This document shows, one piece after another, positions 40,131 through 50,259 of a DNA stretch of 64,000 bases (positions within the stretch are counted from its first letter, which is position 1; each line of letters begins with the position of its first letter). The stretch comes from Pseudotamlana agarivorans. Lineage in GTDB: Bacteria; Bacteroidota; Bacteroidia; Flavobacteriales; Flavobacteriaceae. The translations under genes and the position numbers were made by a program. The notes under the pieces were generated by a model. That model saw only the letters and a program-made list of their open reading frames with translations. It was not told the DNA's origin and did no database searches. The stretch spans positions 186,001 through 250,000 of the forward strand of contig NZ_LXEI01000001.1 in assembly GCF_001642835.1 (NCBI RefSeq). The letters are read 5' to 3'.

Positions 40131-41447
40131 ATGAGTACAAAAACAATTCCATACGTAGCAAATAAGGTAAAAGACATTACGCTTGCCGATTGGGGTAGAA
40201 AAGAAATAGAATTAGCCGAAGCTGAAATGCCAGGACTAATGAGTTTACGTGAAGAATACGGCAACTCACAACCTTTAAAAGGTGCAAGAATTGCTGGTTG
40301 TTTGCACATGACCATTCAAACGGCCGTGTTAATTGAAACTTTACAAGCTTTAGGAGCTGAAGTAACATGGAGTTCTTGTAACATATTTTCTACACAAGAT
40401 CAAGCTGCTGCTGCTATTGCTGCTGCAGGAACTGCGGTTTACGCTTGGAAAGATATGACCGAAGAAGAATTTGACTGGTGTATCGAGCAAACTTTATTTT
40501 TTGGTGAAGACAGAAAACCACTTAACATGATTCTTGATGATGGTGGCGATTTAACCAATATGGTTTTAGATAAATACCCAGAGTTAGCTGCTGGAATTAA
40601 CGGTTTATCTGAAGAAACAACAACTGGTGTTCACAGACTTTACGAGCGTGTAAAGAAAGGGACTTTACCAATGCCAGCTATAAACGTAAACGATTCTGTA
40701 ACAAAATCGAAATTCGATAATAAATACGGATGTAAAGAATCTGCCGTAGATGCGATTCGTCGTGCTACAGATATCATGCTTGCCGGAAAACGTGTAACCG
40801 TTTGTGGTTATGGCGATGTTGGTAAAGGTACAGCTGCCTCTTTTAAAGGTGCTGGAAGTATTGTAACAGTAACTGAAATCGATCCAATTTGTGCGCTTCA
40901 AGCAGCCATGGATGGTTTTGAGGTTAAAAAACTAGAAACTGTTATTGGTAACACTGATATTGTTATCACTACTACAGGAAATAAAGACATCGTTCAAGCG
41001 CGTCATTTCGAAGCTTTAAAAGACAAAGCGATCGTTTGTAACATTGGACATTTCGATAATGAAATTGATATGGCTTGGTTAAACAAAAACCACGGTCATA
41101 CCAAAAACACCATCAAACCTCAGGTTGACAAATACACCATCGACGGTAAAGACATTATCATTCTTGCCGAAGGTCGTTTAGTAAACTTAGGTTGTGCTAC
41201 AGGTCACCCAAGTTTTGTAATGAGTAACTCATTCACCAACCAAACGTTAGCGCAAATCGAGCTTTGGACAAACGCCGATGCTTACGAAAACAAGGTTTAC
41301 ATGTTACCTAAAGCTTTAGACGAAAAAGTGGCGAAATTACACTTAGCTAAAATTGGTGTAGAATTAACCGAGTTACGTGAAGAGCAAGCCAGCTATATTG
41401 GCGTAACCGTTGATGGTCCTTACAAACCAGAACACTACAGATATTAA
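40131..41447 (+). CDS. ahcY: adenosylhomocysteinase
   Basis: A 438-residue S-adenosylhomocysteine hydrolase, splitting SAH to adenosine and homocysteine and so removing the product inhibitor of methylation. [38 protein letters not shown], the NAD-binding [20 protein letters not shown] and the C-terminal [17 protein letters not shown] are all intact. Length is normal. Monocistronic with a strong terminator. Confidence 0.98.
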   Translation: MSTKTIPYVANKVKDITLADWGRKEIELAEAEMPGLMSLREEYGNSQPLKGARIAGCLHMTIQTAVLIETLQALGAEVTWSSCNIFSTQDQAAAAIAAAGTAVYAWKDMTEEEFDWCIEQTLFFGEDRKPLNMILDDGGDLTNMVLDKYPELAAGINGLSEETTTGVHRLYERVKKGTLPMPAINVNDSVTKSKFDNKYGCKESAVDAIRRATDIMLAGKRVTVCGYGDVGKGTAASFKGAGSIVTVTEIDPICALQAAMDGFEVKKLETVIGNTDIVITTTGNKDIVQARHFEALKDKAIVCNIGHFDNEIDMAWLNKNHGHTKNTIKPQVDKYTIDGKDIIILAEGRLVNLGCATGHPSFVMSNSFTNQTLAQIELWTNADAYENKVYMLPKALDEKVAKLHLAKIGVELTELREEQASYIGVTVDGPYKPEHYRY

Positions 41448-41453
41448 TATTGC

Positions 41454-41473
41454 ATTTCCGCGTAGGCGGAAAT
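41454..41473. repeat. 20-nt palindrome ATTTCCGC-GTAG-GCGGAAAT
   Basis: Eight-base perfect arms around GTAG, 7 nt after the ahcY stop. Its arms contain the TTTCCGC/GCGGAAA core shared with the CGCTTTCGCGGAA words scattered through the window. Confidence 0.8.
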
Positions 41474-41488
41474 CTTATCAATTATAAT

Positions 41489-41526
41489 ACAAAATCCCAA
41501 GCAGCAATGTTTGGGATTTTGTTTAT
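41489..41526 (+). terminator. terminator of ahcY
   Basis: ACAAAATCCCAA (41489-41500) and TTGGGATTTTGT (41511-41522) form a perfect 12-bp stem with a 10-nt loop, followed by TTATAATTT, 42 nt past the stop codon. Confidence 0.88.
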
Positions 41527-41564
41527 AATTTCAATTCTGATGCAAGAGGAACAATATGGATAAG

Positions 41565-41651
41565 TTGGGCGTTACCCAAAGGGTCGGGCTTTCACTACTC
41601 GCTCCCTCCTAAGGTCGGGGAGCTCAAACAAGCCGTTCAATCCCTAACGCA
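41565..41651. repeat. GGGCGTTACC...TAACGC dispersed element, copy 2
   Basis: Begins TTGGGCGTTACCCAAAGGGT and CGGGCTTTC, ends CAATCCCTAACGCA, matching both ends of 15562-15695. The centre has an inner inverted pair (CTCC...GGAG) in place of the heptamers. Confidence 0.75.
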
Positions 41652-41744
41652 AATGTAGAACTCAATTCATCTACCAAATTCCATCAAGACATCTACATAA
41701 ACCATAGTCTACAAAAGACAACAACTTACACCTTCGTAACGGTC

Positions 41745-41804
41745 TTCGAGCGCAGTCGAGGAATATCTTTTAATTCAAAATCCTAGTTCTCGACTCCGCT
41801 CGAA
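41745..41804. repeat. TTCGAGCGCAGTCGAG inverted pair
   Basis: TTCGAGCGCAGTCGAG (41745-41760) and CTCGACTCCGCTCGAA (41789-41804) are inverted over 16 bases with one mismatch and a 28-nt loop. It is similar in layout, but not in sequence, to the TTGAGCCTGTCGAA elements. Confidence 0.88.
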
Positions 41805-41840
41805 CACCTTAAAATTCATCATTAAAATTCTTAACACTTA

Positions 41841-42110
41841 TTATTCTACCATATCTTCTTCAAAATACCACCATAAACTGGAATCGATAGACGACTTCAA
41901 TTTATTGATATCCACATGGTCTTTAAGAAATACTGTAATGTTATCTTCTTCACGATTTCTGCCGTGGGTTTTTCTAATTTCTGAATATTCGATGTCTTCA
42001 AAATGCTCTAAATGCTTTTTAACTCGAGGTACAAGAGTTTCATCACTTAAAAAAATTTTAATAGTAGGGTGCGATGGGGAGTTCCTAATTTCAGATCTAA
42101 AGGGTAGCAT
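41841..42110 (-). CDS. hypothetical protein, 89 residues
   Basis: Not recognised. The protein has no signal or membrane segment. Its pattern of short strands and helices (TIKIFLSDETLVPRVKKHLE, YSEIRKTHGRNREEDNITVF, VDINKLKSSIDSSL) looks like a small ferredoxin-type alpha/beta domain. Base composition is coding-like and the competing frame on the other strand is less convincing. It ends beside repeat-rich DNA and is divergent from the DUF1569 gene. Confidence 0.6.
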   Translation of the reverse strand: MLPFRSEIRNSPSHPTIKIFLSDETLVPRVKKHLEHFEDIEYSEIRKTHGRNREEDNITVFLKDHVDINKLKSSIDSSLWWYFEEDMVE

Positions 42111-42205
42111 ATCATATTAGTTTTAAATGAAACAATAGGTTGGTTATAGTTGGAATCCACTAAAGTTAAGGATTAATTTAATATCTTTTAAAAATAATTC
42201 AGGCT

Positions 42206-42694
42206 ATGATTAACAGATCTTTACAGAAACTTCAATCACTTTTATTAGAAATTAAATCAAACATCACTAATAAAAACATAGAAGATACAAACATTTCTAA
42301 AGCAACTGTTGGGTGGCACCTAGACCATAGTTTAAAAGTCTTTAATGTGGTTTGTGAGGTATTGGCCGGGTCTAATCCTAACGAATACAAATCTAAATTC
42401 AACACAACACGATGGCTTATTTTCACCCTCGGATCCTTTCCGCGAGGCAAAGTCAAAGCGCCAAAAAAAGTAGTTTCTGAAAACATCAGCATTTCCGATA
42501 AGGATTTACACGAACAGTTAGAACATGCTAAAACAGCATTAAGTATTATAAAAACACTAGACCCTCATGCTTATTTTAAACATCATATTTTTGGGAATTT
42601 ATCTAAAAAACAGACCATGCGGTTTTTAGAAATTCACACGAATCATCATTTAAAAATCGTACAAGAAATTTTACGGAGTCACCGGTTAAAATAA
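42206..42694 (+). CDS. DUF1569 (DinB-like) protein
   Basis: A 162-residue protein of DUF1569, related to the DinB/YfiT four-helix metal-binding fold. VGWHLDHSLKVFNVV near residue 35, and FGNLSKKQTMRFLEIHTNHH near residues 132-151, supply the three His positions expected for the metal site. Substrate unknown; related proteins act as thiol-dependent transferases. It ends 48 nt before the TamB-like gene. Confidence 0.88.
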   Translation: MINRSLQKLQSLLLEIKSNITNKNIEDTNISKATVGWHLDHSLKVFNVVCEVLAGSNPNEYKSKFNTTRWLIFTLGSFPRGKVKAPKKVVSENISISDKDLHEQLEHAKTALSIIKTLDPHAYFKHHIFGNLSKKQTMRFLEIHTNHHLKIVQEILRSHRLK

Positions 42695-42742
42695 TCTTAA
42701 AATACATTACTTTTATTCCTTCAAAGCAATAAACCCCTACAC

Positions 42743-45700
42743 CTGAAAGAAGAAACAAAAAACATAACAAAAGAAAGTCCTACACCCAAAAAAAAGAAAT
42801 ACCGTGGTTTACGAATCCTTGGCAAGGTTATTATTGGCTTTTTTTTATTTTTTATTCTTTTAGTTTTAGTCATAAGAACACCTTGGGCGCAAAACTTCAT
42901 TAAAAATAAAGCCATCGATTATGTTACCTCCAAAACAGACACCAAAATTGACATCGAATCGCTTTTTTTAACCTTTGATGGTGATATAAAAATTACGGGC
43001 GTTTATTTAGAAGACAAACAACAAGACACCTTACTTTATTCAAAATCCTTAGAAGCTAACATTGCACTTCTTCCTTTAATTACAGGAAAAAGCATTGGTG
43101 TAGACGGCTTAGATTGGGAAGGTGTACGTGCCCATATTTGGCGCAAAGACTCTATAGTAGGTTATAATTTTAATTTCCTAATTGATGCTTTTGCTTCCGA
43201 AGACAGCACTGCTGTTACCGAAGTAGACACCAGCTCTACTAGCATGAATCTTATTCTAAGAAACTTAGATTTAAAAGATTTCGAAATATCATTCGACGAC
43301 GAACTTATTGGCATAAATACCAAAGCAAAGTTTAACGAACTCTTTTTAGATTTAAAGAAAATAGATCTTGATAGCATGGTATTTAATGCTCCAGAGGCTA
43401 AAATTTCTGAAGCTAAAATAGATGTCATTCAAAACGAATCTAAAATTATAGATAACGATACCACAAGTAGCGTGCTACCTTCCTTTTTAGTTGAATCGTT
43501 TGTTTTAGAAGCGGTTAAAGTACATTACAAATCGAATACCTCTAATTTAGAATTAAATACCACTATTAACGATTTCTCTGCAGAATCGACAGATATTAAC
43601 CTAGAGACCAATCGCATTTATTTAGATGAAATCGCTTTAAGACATTCTACAATAAAACTCCAATTAAACGACGTCGCAAATAGTTCTGAGGCTGCAGAAA
43701 CCAATAATTCTGAAGCTTTTGAATGGCCTGATTTTGACATCAAAGTTAACCAAGCACATATAGAAAATAACGACATCGGTTATTTTGTAAATAACCATAA
43801 AGCTCAGAAGGGCGTTTTTAATGCCGATGCTTTAGATTTTAAAAACCTCAGCCTTATTGCCAACACTGCTTATATGAACAAAAGTGGCGTGGGTATACAT
43901 ATTGAAAAAGGACAATTTCAAGAAGGTTCGGGGCTACATTTAAAACAATTAAGCACAGAAGCCGTTTTTAGCAACACCAACTTAGCTCTTAAAAATTTAG
44001 ATATCGCTCTTAATAATGATTTGGTTCTCGGTGATTTGAATATGGAATATTCAGAGATTAACAGCTTCATGAATACCCCTGAAAAATCGAAAATTGACCT
44101 TGTTCTTTCAAAATTCCGCTTCGATTTTAATGATATTTTTCTTTTTCAACCCGATTTAAAAAACAATGAATATTTACAAATACTAAGTAAAAAAAGGCTA
44201 TCTGGCCACGCCAAAGCATCAGGGTATGTTTCAGACATTCAAATCCCTAGTTTTAATGTGTCTTGGGGTGATTCTACCAAATTAGTATTGAAAGGTCAAA
44301 TTAAAAATGCCACACAAACTGATTCGTTAAAATTTAAAATTCCTAGCTACCGATTTACCACAAAAAAATCGGACATTGAACGCTTTGTGGCCCTATCAGA
44401 CTCTACGATAAATATCCCCAATAAAATGATGTTATCTGGTAATATTTCTGGTTCGTTGAATGCTATAGCAACCGATAGCAAACTGGTATCAGAGCAAGGA
44501 TTTGCGAGTATCGAAGGTCAATTTGACAACCTTAACGACATTCATTTTAAAACCCACATTACGGTTGAAGAATACGAATTAGACAAACTTTTAAATATTG
44601 AAAAACTAGGCAAATTAAGCGTTACAGTTGATGCGGAAGGCAGCGGAAAAACCATCAACGAATTAGATGCTAAATTAAAAGCTGTAGTGAATAATTTTAG
44701 TTACAATGAGTATCCCATTGAAAATTTGGAAATAGATGGTGACATTACAAAAGGACAAGGTGACATTATATCCGTTTATAAAGACCAGAATATTGATATC
44801 GATTTAGATGCCTTTGTTATTCTAGATTCTATAGCCCCAGAATTAAAAATGGACCTTAATTTAGCTGGCGCCAACCTCCAAGCGCTAGGTTTAACAGAAC
44901 AAGATATTAAAACAGGATTTACCCTAAGCGGAAATTTCAAGGGAGACTCTAAAAGTTTCGACGCTGGCGCCATGCTAAGCGATGGCGTTGTGGTTTATGA
45001 TAGTAAAACCTACTTGTTAGGCCAATTAAAAGCCAACGCACATGTTCGAGAAGACACTACATCGTTACAAATTGAAAACAAAATACTAAATCTAGATTTA
45101 CAATCTAATGCCACACCTCTCGTATTTAGCAAAGCCCTTAAACATCATGTGTTAAGTTACTTTTATAGAGAAGACAGAAGCGCTACTTTCGACACGCTTC
45201 AAAACCCTGTAGAACTAAAATTACATGCCCAACTCTCGCAATCACCCGTAATAAATAATGTGTTTTTAGTAAACCTAAAAGAGATTGATACCGTTAAAAT
45301 AGATGTCGAATTCAAAGAACTTGAAAGAGAATTAGTAGCCATTGTTGATGCGCCTCATATAAACTACAGTTACAATACCATTGACAGTTTATCGGTATTA
45401 ATTAACACCTATAAGGATGAGTTTCTTTTTAATTTAGGATTTAAAGAAATTAACGCAGGACCACTATTACTTCCTGAAACCTATATAACAGGTGTACAAA
45501 AGAATAATGAATTGCAGTTAGATTTTAATGCTGCCTATAAGGGCACCGAACTTACAGATGTTAGGGCTGTTGTAACAGGTGTTGAAAACGATATTAAATT
45601 TCATGTTTTTCCTGAAGGCTTAAAGCTAAATAAAGAAAATTGGAGCATCCCTGAAGACAATGCCATCCTATTTACAAAGGATAAAATTTCATTTAATAAC

Positions 45701-47842
45701 TTTAAAATCACCAAAAACGAACAGTCGGTAGAAGTCACGGACCAATTACCCAAAGTGCATACAGACCATATCGCAGTTGAATATAAAAACTTTAAAATAA
45801 GTGAAATTTTAGAATATTTTAATCCTGAAACCCCCTTGGCTGAAGGGGTTTTAAACGGTGACTTTATTGTTCAAGACCCACTTAATAAGCCCGGAATTAT
45901 TGCCGACTTAGACATCTCGCAACTTAATGTTAAAAACATAAATATGGGGCGTTTAAGTTTACATGGAAAATCGGTTGGAGCTAACAACTATACCTTAGAA
46001 AGCACGCTTTCTGGAGGCGAAATTGATTTAGACCTTTCTGGAAATTATAAAGCAGAAAGTGATAAAGCCAATTTAAATTTAGACCTCAATCTTAACGCCT
46101 TCAACATGCATGCCTTAGAAGGTTTTACCGATGGAGAAGTTTCAGAAACTGAAGGCTTTTTTAAAGGGCGTTTCAAAATTAGTGGCACTACTGAAAAGCC
46201 TAATTATGATGGAACCATAAATTTCAGCAACGCCAAATTCAAAATTGTTAAATTCAATACTGCTTTTGCTTTACTTGATGAAACTTTAAAAATTGATAAT
46301 AAAGGTGTTTATTTTACCGATTTCACTGTTCAAGACGAAAACAATAACACCTTCGACATTGCTGGAAATATCGACACAGAATCCTTTATTAATCCGACTT
46401 TCGATTTAAGTCTGAGTGCTAAAAACTTTCAAGTTTTAAATGCTACCAAGGATGATAACGACCTGCTATATGGCAAAATTGTTTTTGATGCTGACGCGAA
46501 AATTACTGGTGATTTGGAAATTCCGAAAGTGGATTTAAAACTTACGGTAGATTCTGAAACAGATGTGACTTACGTTATGCCGTCCTCATCGGTCGATGTC
46601 GAGTCGCGCGATGGGATAGTACGTTTCGTAAATCGAAATAACCCCGATGCCATATTAACACAAACCAGCGAACAAACAAGCACGTTTACAGGTTTTGATA
46701 TTTCTAGTTATATAAAAGTTGGAAAAAATGCCACTTTCTCCATTGTCATAGACGAACAAACCAACGATAATTTTAAAGTTTTTGGTGAAGGTGAATTTGA
46801 TTTTACGATGAGGCCAAACGGACAAATGAATTTGGCTGGTGTGTACAACGTTTCTGGAGGGCATTATGAGATGAGTCTATACCATTTAGTAAACAGACGA
46901 TTTGAGTTAGCTCCCGAAAGTCGTGTGACATGGTCCGGTAGTCCTTTTGACGCTGCATTAGACATTCGTGCCATATATAATATTGAAACTTCGGCAGCTG
47001 GATTAATGGCATCAACCTCTTCTGGGGCCGATATTTCCGATCAAGGTAGATTCCAACAAGTATTACCCTTTATTGTATACTTAAATATTGACGGCGAACT
47101 AACCGCTCCTGTTCTATCCTTTAATTTAGACATGCCCGAAGATGATCAAGGCATGGCTAGTGGTCAGATTTACGGACGAGTGCAACAAATTAATCAGGAG
47201 CCAGACGCCTTAAACAAGCAAGTTTTTTCCCTTTTGGTTTTAAACCGTTTCTATCCGGACTCTAACAGTGATGGTAGTGAAGGCGGATTTAATGCCATAG
47301 CTAGAGATAACTTAAACAGCGCACTCTCCGACCAATTAAATGTGTTTTCAGATAAACTTTTAGGAGACTCTGGTTTTGATTTGGATTTCGGATTAAACAG
47401 CTACACCGATTATCAAGGTGATGCTCCAGAAGACCGAACGAACTTAGACATCGCGGCACAGAAAAAACTGTTTCACGACCGTTTAATTGTTAAAGTTGGT
47501 AGCGAAGTTGCCATACAAGGTAGTAGGGAGCCCACACCTTTAATTGGTAATGTAAGCCTTGAGTATATGCTCACAAAAGATGGACGTTATAAACTTCGTG
47601 GATTCAGAAAAAATGAATATGAAAATGTAATAGACGGACAAACTATCGCTACAGGAATTGCCATTCTTTTTACCCAAGAGTTTAATAAATTTAAAGAACT
47701 TTGGGATTCCATGTTTAAAGCAGCACAAGAAAAAGAAGAGGAAAAGAAAGAAGAAAAAGAAGAGAAAAAAGAAGCCTTAAACGATTCAACTTCCAAAACT
47801 CAAGAAAACGTCGATACTAAAAACAAAAAACAAACCAAATAG
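42743..47842 (+). CDS. TamB-like translocation and assembly module protein (CTG start)
   Basis: A ~1699-residue inner-membrane-anchored AsmA/TamB-family protein bridging the periplasm, with the C-terminal DUF490 domain (GVYNVSGGHYEMSLYHLVNR, then VLPFIVYLNIDGELTAPVLS). The first in-frame ATG is at 43244, but the frame continues upstream to 42701 and encodes the expected start: a basic segment, membrane anchor IIGFFLFFILLVLVIRTPWA and TFDGDIKITGVYLEDKQQDT, conserved in homologues. No ATG, GTG or TTG occurs there; CTG at 42743-42745 (then KEETKNITKESPTPKKKK) is the best start. The acidic-basic tail is low complexity. The TamA partner follows directly. Confidence 0.88.
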   Translation: MKEETKNITKESPTPKKKKYRGLRILGKVIIGFFLFFILLVLVIRTPWAQNFIKNKAIDYVTSKTDTKIDIESLFLTFDGDIKITGVYLEDKQQDTLLYSKSLEANIALLPLITGKSIGVDGLDWEGVRAHIWRKDSIVGYNFNFLIDAFASEDSTAVTEVDTSSTSMNLILRNLDLKDFEISFDDELIGINTKAKFNELFLDLKKIDLDSMVFNAPEAKISEAKIDVIQNESKIIDNDTTSSVLPSFLVESFVLEAVKVHYKSNTSNLELNTTINDFSAESTDINLETNRIYLDEIALRHSTIKLQLNDVANSSEAAETNNSEAFEWPDFDIKVNQAHIENNDIGYFVNNHKAQKGVFNADALDFKNLSLIANTAYMNKSGVGIHIEKGQFQEGSGLHLKQLSTEAVFSNTNLALKNLDIALNNDLVLGDLNMEYSEINSFMNTPEKSKIDLVLSKFRFDFNDIFLFQPDLKNNEYLQILSKKRLSGHAKASGYVSDIQIPSFNVSWGDSTKLVLKGQIKNATQTDSLKFKIPSYRFTTKKSDIERFVALSDSTINIPNKMMLSGNISGSLNAIATDSKLVSEQGFASIEGQFDNLNDIHFKTHITVEEYELDKLLNIEKLGKLSVTVDAEGSGKTINELDAKLKAVVNNFSYNEYPIENLEIDGDITKGQGDIISVYKDQNIDIDLDAFVILDSIAPELKMDLNLAGANLQALGLTEQDIKTGFTLSGNFKGDSKSFDAGAMLSDGVVVYDSKTYLLGQLKANAHVREDTTSLQIENKILNLDLQSNATPLVFSKALKHHVLSYFYREDRSATFDTLQNPVELKLHAQLSQSPVINNVFLVNLKEIDTVKIDVEFKELERELVAIVDAPHINYSYNTIDSLSVLINTYKDEFLFNLGFKEINAGPLLLPETYITGVQKNNELQLDFNAAYKGTELTDVRAVVTGVENDIKFHVFPEGLKLNKENWSIPEDNAILFTKDKISFNNFKITKNEQSVEVTDQLPKVHTDHIAVEYKNFKISEILEYFNPETPLAEGVLNGDFIVQDPLNKPGIIADLDISQLNVKNINMGRLSLHGKSVGANNYTLESTLSGGEIDLDLSGNYKAESDKANLNLDLNLNAFNMHALEGFTDGEVSETEGFFKGRFKISGTTEKPNYDGTINFSNAKFKIVKFNTAFALLDETLKIDNKGVYFTDFTVQDENNNTFDIAGNIDTESFINPTFDLSLSAKNFQVLNATKDDNDLLYGKIVFDADAKITGDLEIPKVDLKLTVDSETDVTYVMPSSSVDVESRDGIVRFVNRNNPDAILTQTSEQTSTFTGFDISSYIKVGKNATFSIVIDEQTNDNFKVFGEGEFDFTMRPNGQMNLAGVYNVSGGHYEMSLYHLVNRRFELAPESRVTWSGSPFDAALDIRAIYNIETSAAGLMASTSSGADISDQGRFQQVLPFIVYLNIDGELTAPVLSFNLDMPEDDQGMASGQIYGRVQQINQEPDALNKQVFSLLVLNRFYPDSNSDGSEGGFNAIARDNLNSALSDQLNVFSDKLLGDSGFDLDFGLNSYTDYQGDAPEDRTNLDIAAQKKLFHDRLIVKVGSEVAIQGSREPTPLIGNVSLEYMLTKDGRYKLRGFRKNEYENVIDGQTIATGIAILFTQEFNKFKELWDSMFKAAQEKEEEKKEEKEEKKEALNDSTSKTQENVDTKNKKQTK

Positions 47843-47857
47843 AGAAACCTTTTGAAT

Positions 47858-50134
47858 ATGTCGTGTAAAAACTTTTTAATCTTAAGCACTATAGTGCTCC
47901 TGTGTTACGCTTGCAGTGTATCGCGATACATCCCTGAAGATGAGCGCTTGTACACTGGTGCTACGCTAGAGATAGAAAGTGATTCAACGTTAACCGACAA
48001 ATCTAAAGATGTCATAAAAACAAACCTTAATTCGGTACTTAACCCAGAACCGAATAGTAAAATTTTGGGCATGTATTTAGGCTTGTATTTTTACTATCAA
48101 AACCAGAAAGAACACCCAGGGTTTATAAATAAATGGCTAAATAAAAATTTTGGAGAAGAGCCCATATATCAAAGTGATGTTAAACCTATTGAAGTGGAAT
48201 CTCTATTACTAAACCGTTTGGATAATCGAGGGTTCTTTTATAGTTCGGCATCATCAGAATTTATTGAAGAAGAAAAAAAGGCTTCTGCAGCTTACCATGT
48301 TGACGTTGCCCAACCTTATAAAATGGAAAATTACGCCGTCGATAGTTTACCACAACCCATTGGCGCCAATATTAAAGCGCATCTTAACAAAACAGTTATA
48401 AAAAAGGGTATGCGTTTTGATTTGCCTTTGATGCAGTTAGAGCGTAAGCGCATCGATCAGTCCCTAAAACTAAGAGGATATTATAATTTCAATGAAAGGT
48501 TTTTACTTTTTGAAGCCGACACGAATCAGTACAAAAACAAACGCTTTGATTTATATTTAAAAATGAAACCGGAAACGCCAAAACAGGCCATTGTTCCTTA
48601 TGAAATTTCTCGAATAAATATTTATCCGCATTACAATATAGAAACCGATTCTGTAAATATTCCTTCCGAAACCTATAATGATAAAAATTACAAACAAGAC
48701 GAATTATTTTTTAAGCTAAAATATCTTGATCCTTTTGTAACCATTCAAAAGGGGCAACTTTACAATGCGGAAACCTCTAAAAACACAGCTAGACGCTTAT
48801 CTCAAATTGGCACTTACAAATTTGTTAATATTCAGTATAAAGAAATAGACTCTGCTTTAACAGATAGCTTAGGACGTTTAGAAGCCAACATTTACTTATC
48901 TCCATTAAATAAAAGAGCTTTACAAGTCGAATTACAAGGGGTTACCAAATCCAATAACTTTACGGGACCAGCAATTTCGGTTTCATCGATAAACCGAAAT
49001 TTATTTAAAGGTGGAGAAAGCTTTAAACTAAGTGCTAAATTTGGTTATGAAGCCCAATTCACTAGAGGTAGTGAGGGTGCCGATAAATTAAGTAGTACGC
49101 AATTGGGTCTAACTGGAGAATTAACATTTCCTAGAATTATTTTCCCTATAAAAGTTGGTCCACATTTTTTCAAGTATAACATTCCAAAATCCAAAACTTC
49201 ATTAAGCCTTGATTACTTAAACCGTAAGGAATATTTTAGTTTAATTTCAGCCACAGCTTTATTTGGATACACTTGGGATGCTAATAAACTAGTAACTTAC
49301 GAAGTCAATCCTATAACGGTGAGTTATACCAAGCCGTGGAACATCACCGATGCCTTTCAGCAGATATTAGATGACAACCCATACATGCAAGACAGTTTTG
49401 AGCAAGAATTTATAAGCGGACTCACCTTTTCCTTCACATACAATGGGTTATTAGAAACTCGTAAAACCGATCAAATCTATTTTAACACCAAGCTGGATAT
49501 TGCAGGAAACTCTTTAAGCTTAATCAGTAAAAATAATGCAGATGGCAGCCCTAGTGAAATATTTGGTTTAGAGTATGCACAATATGCCAAGGCCGATATT
49601 GATATTTACTACCACCATAAATTTAACGATGACCATATTTTGGCCAGCCGTATTTTTGGAGGTTACGGTATCGCCTATGGGAATTCTACATTACTGCCCA
49701 ATGTAAAACAATATTTTTCGGGAGGTCCTTATAGCGTTCGCGCCTTTAGAATACGCTCTTTAGGACCTGGAACGTTTGACGGATCAACGGTTAGTGACAC
49801 CTACTTTGATCAAACGGGTAACATTCGTTTAGAAGCCAATATAGAATACCGCTTCCCTATTTATTCATTCCTTAAAGGCGCCGCTTTTGTTGATGCTGGA
49901 AATATATGGAACTCGATTGAAAACCCAGCTTTACCAGGAGGTAAATTTACAAGCTCGTTTATGCAAGAATTAGGTATGGGTGTTGGCCTTGGTGCCCGTG
50001 TTGATTTTCAAGGATTTGTAATTCGTTTAGATCTAGCAACACCTTTTCATAATCCGGCTTTACCCAAAGGTGAACGCTATACTTTCGACACTCAGGAATC
50101 GGTGCTAAACTTCGCTATAGGGTATCCTTTTTAA
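47858..50134 (+). CDS. BamA/TamA family outer-membrane protein
   Basis: A 758-residue Omp85 protein with a lipobox (LLCYACSVSRYIP), POTRA-like repeats over residues ~25-340 and a 16-strand barrel ending in RYTFDTQESVLNFAIGYPF. The VRAFRIRSLGPGTF block matches the VRGY/F loop of Omp85 barrels. A lipidated N-terminus is typical of the Bacteroidota TamA-like type. The frame begins with a TTG at 47852, but the ATG at 47858 is preferred. It lies 15 nt after the TamB-like gene, so the pair is a TAM complex. Confidence 0.93.
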   Translation: MSCKNFLILSTIVLLCYACSVSRYIPEDERLYTGATLEIESDSTLTDKSKDVIKTNLNSVLNPEPNSKILGMYLGLYFYYQNQKEHPGFINKWLNKNFGEEPIYQSDVKPIEVESLLLNRLDNRGFFYSSASSEFIEEEKKASAAYHVDVAQPYKMENYAVDSLPQPIGANIKAHLNKTVIKKGMRFDLPLMQLERKRIDQSLKLRGYYNFNERFLLFEADTNQYKNKRFDLYLKMKPETPKQAIVPYEISRINIYPHYNIETDSVNIPSETYNDKNYKQDELFFKLKYLDPFVTIQKGQLYNAETSKNTARRLSQIGTYKFVNIQYKEIDSALTDSLGRLEANIYLSPLNKRALQVELQGVTKSNNFTGPAISVSSINRNLFKGGESFKLSAKFGYEAQFTRGSEGADKLSSTQLGLTGELTFPRIIFPIKVGPHFFKYNIPKSKTSLSLDYLNRKEYFSLISATALFGYTWDANKLVTYEVNPITVSYTKPWNITDAFQQILDDNPYMQDSFEQEFISGLTFSFTYNGLLETRKTDQIYFNTKLDIAGNSLSLISKNNADGSPSEIFGLEYAQYAKADIDIYYHHKFNDDHILASRIFGGYGIAYGNSTLLPNVKQYFSGGPYSVRAFRIRSLGPGTFDGSTVSDTYFDQTGNIRLEANIEYRFPIYSFLKGAAFVDAGNIWNSIENPALPGGKFTSSFMQELGMGVGLGARVDFQGFVIRLDLATPFHNPALPKGERYTFDTQESVLNFAIGYPF

Positions 50135-50154
50135 TAGCCTTATGTCATAAAAAA

Positions 50155-50195
50155 AGCCGAATAAAACGAAAACGATATTCCGTTATTATTCGGCT
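50155..50195 (-). terminator. terminator of the receptor-phytase transcript
   Basis: Minus-strand AGCCGAATAA and TTATTCGGCT pair over 10 bp and are followed by TTTTTTTATG. It lies 65 nt past the phytase stop; the convergent Omp85 gene ends at 50134. Confidence 0.8.
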
Positions 50196-50259
50196 AAACT
50201 CGACCACTGTGTTGTGAAATCATGTGGTACAAAAACAAAACGTATTTATTCGAGTTCTT

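Larger units (their letters stand above)
41448..41840. other. 393-bp gene-free region after ahcY
   Basis: Contains in order a palindrome (41454-41473), the ahcY terminator (41489-41526), a GGGCGTTACC element (41565-41651) and an inverted TTCGAGCGCAGTCGAG pair (41745-41804). No coding frame. Confidence 0.85.

Noticed and set aside
41905-42120. Plus-strand 71-residue frame opposite the small unknown protein
   Set aside because: Ser- and Leu-rich shadow composition; the minus-strand frame has better coding character. Neither is certain.
42721-42915. Minus-strand 64-residue frame at the start of the TamB-like gene
   Set aside because: It overlaps the conserved anchor region read on the plus strand; a shadow.
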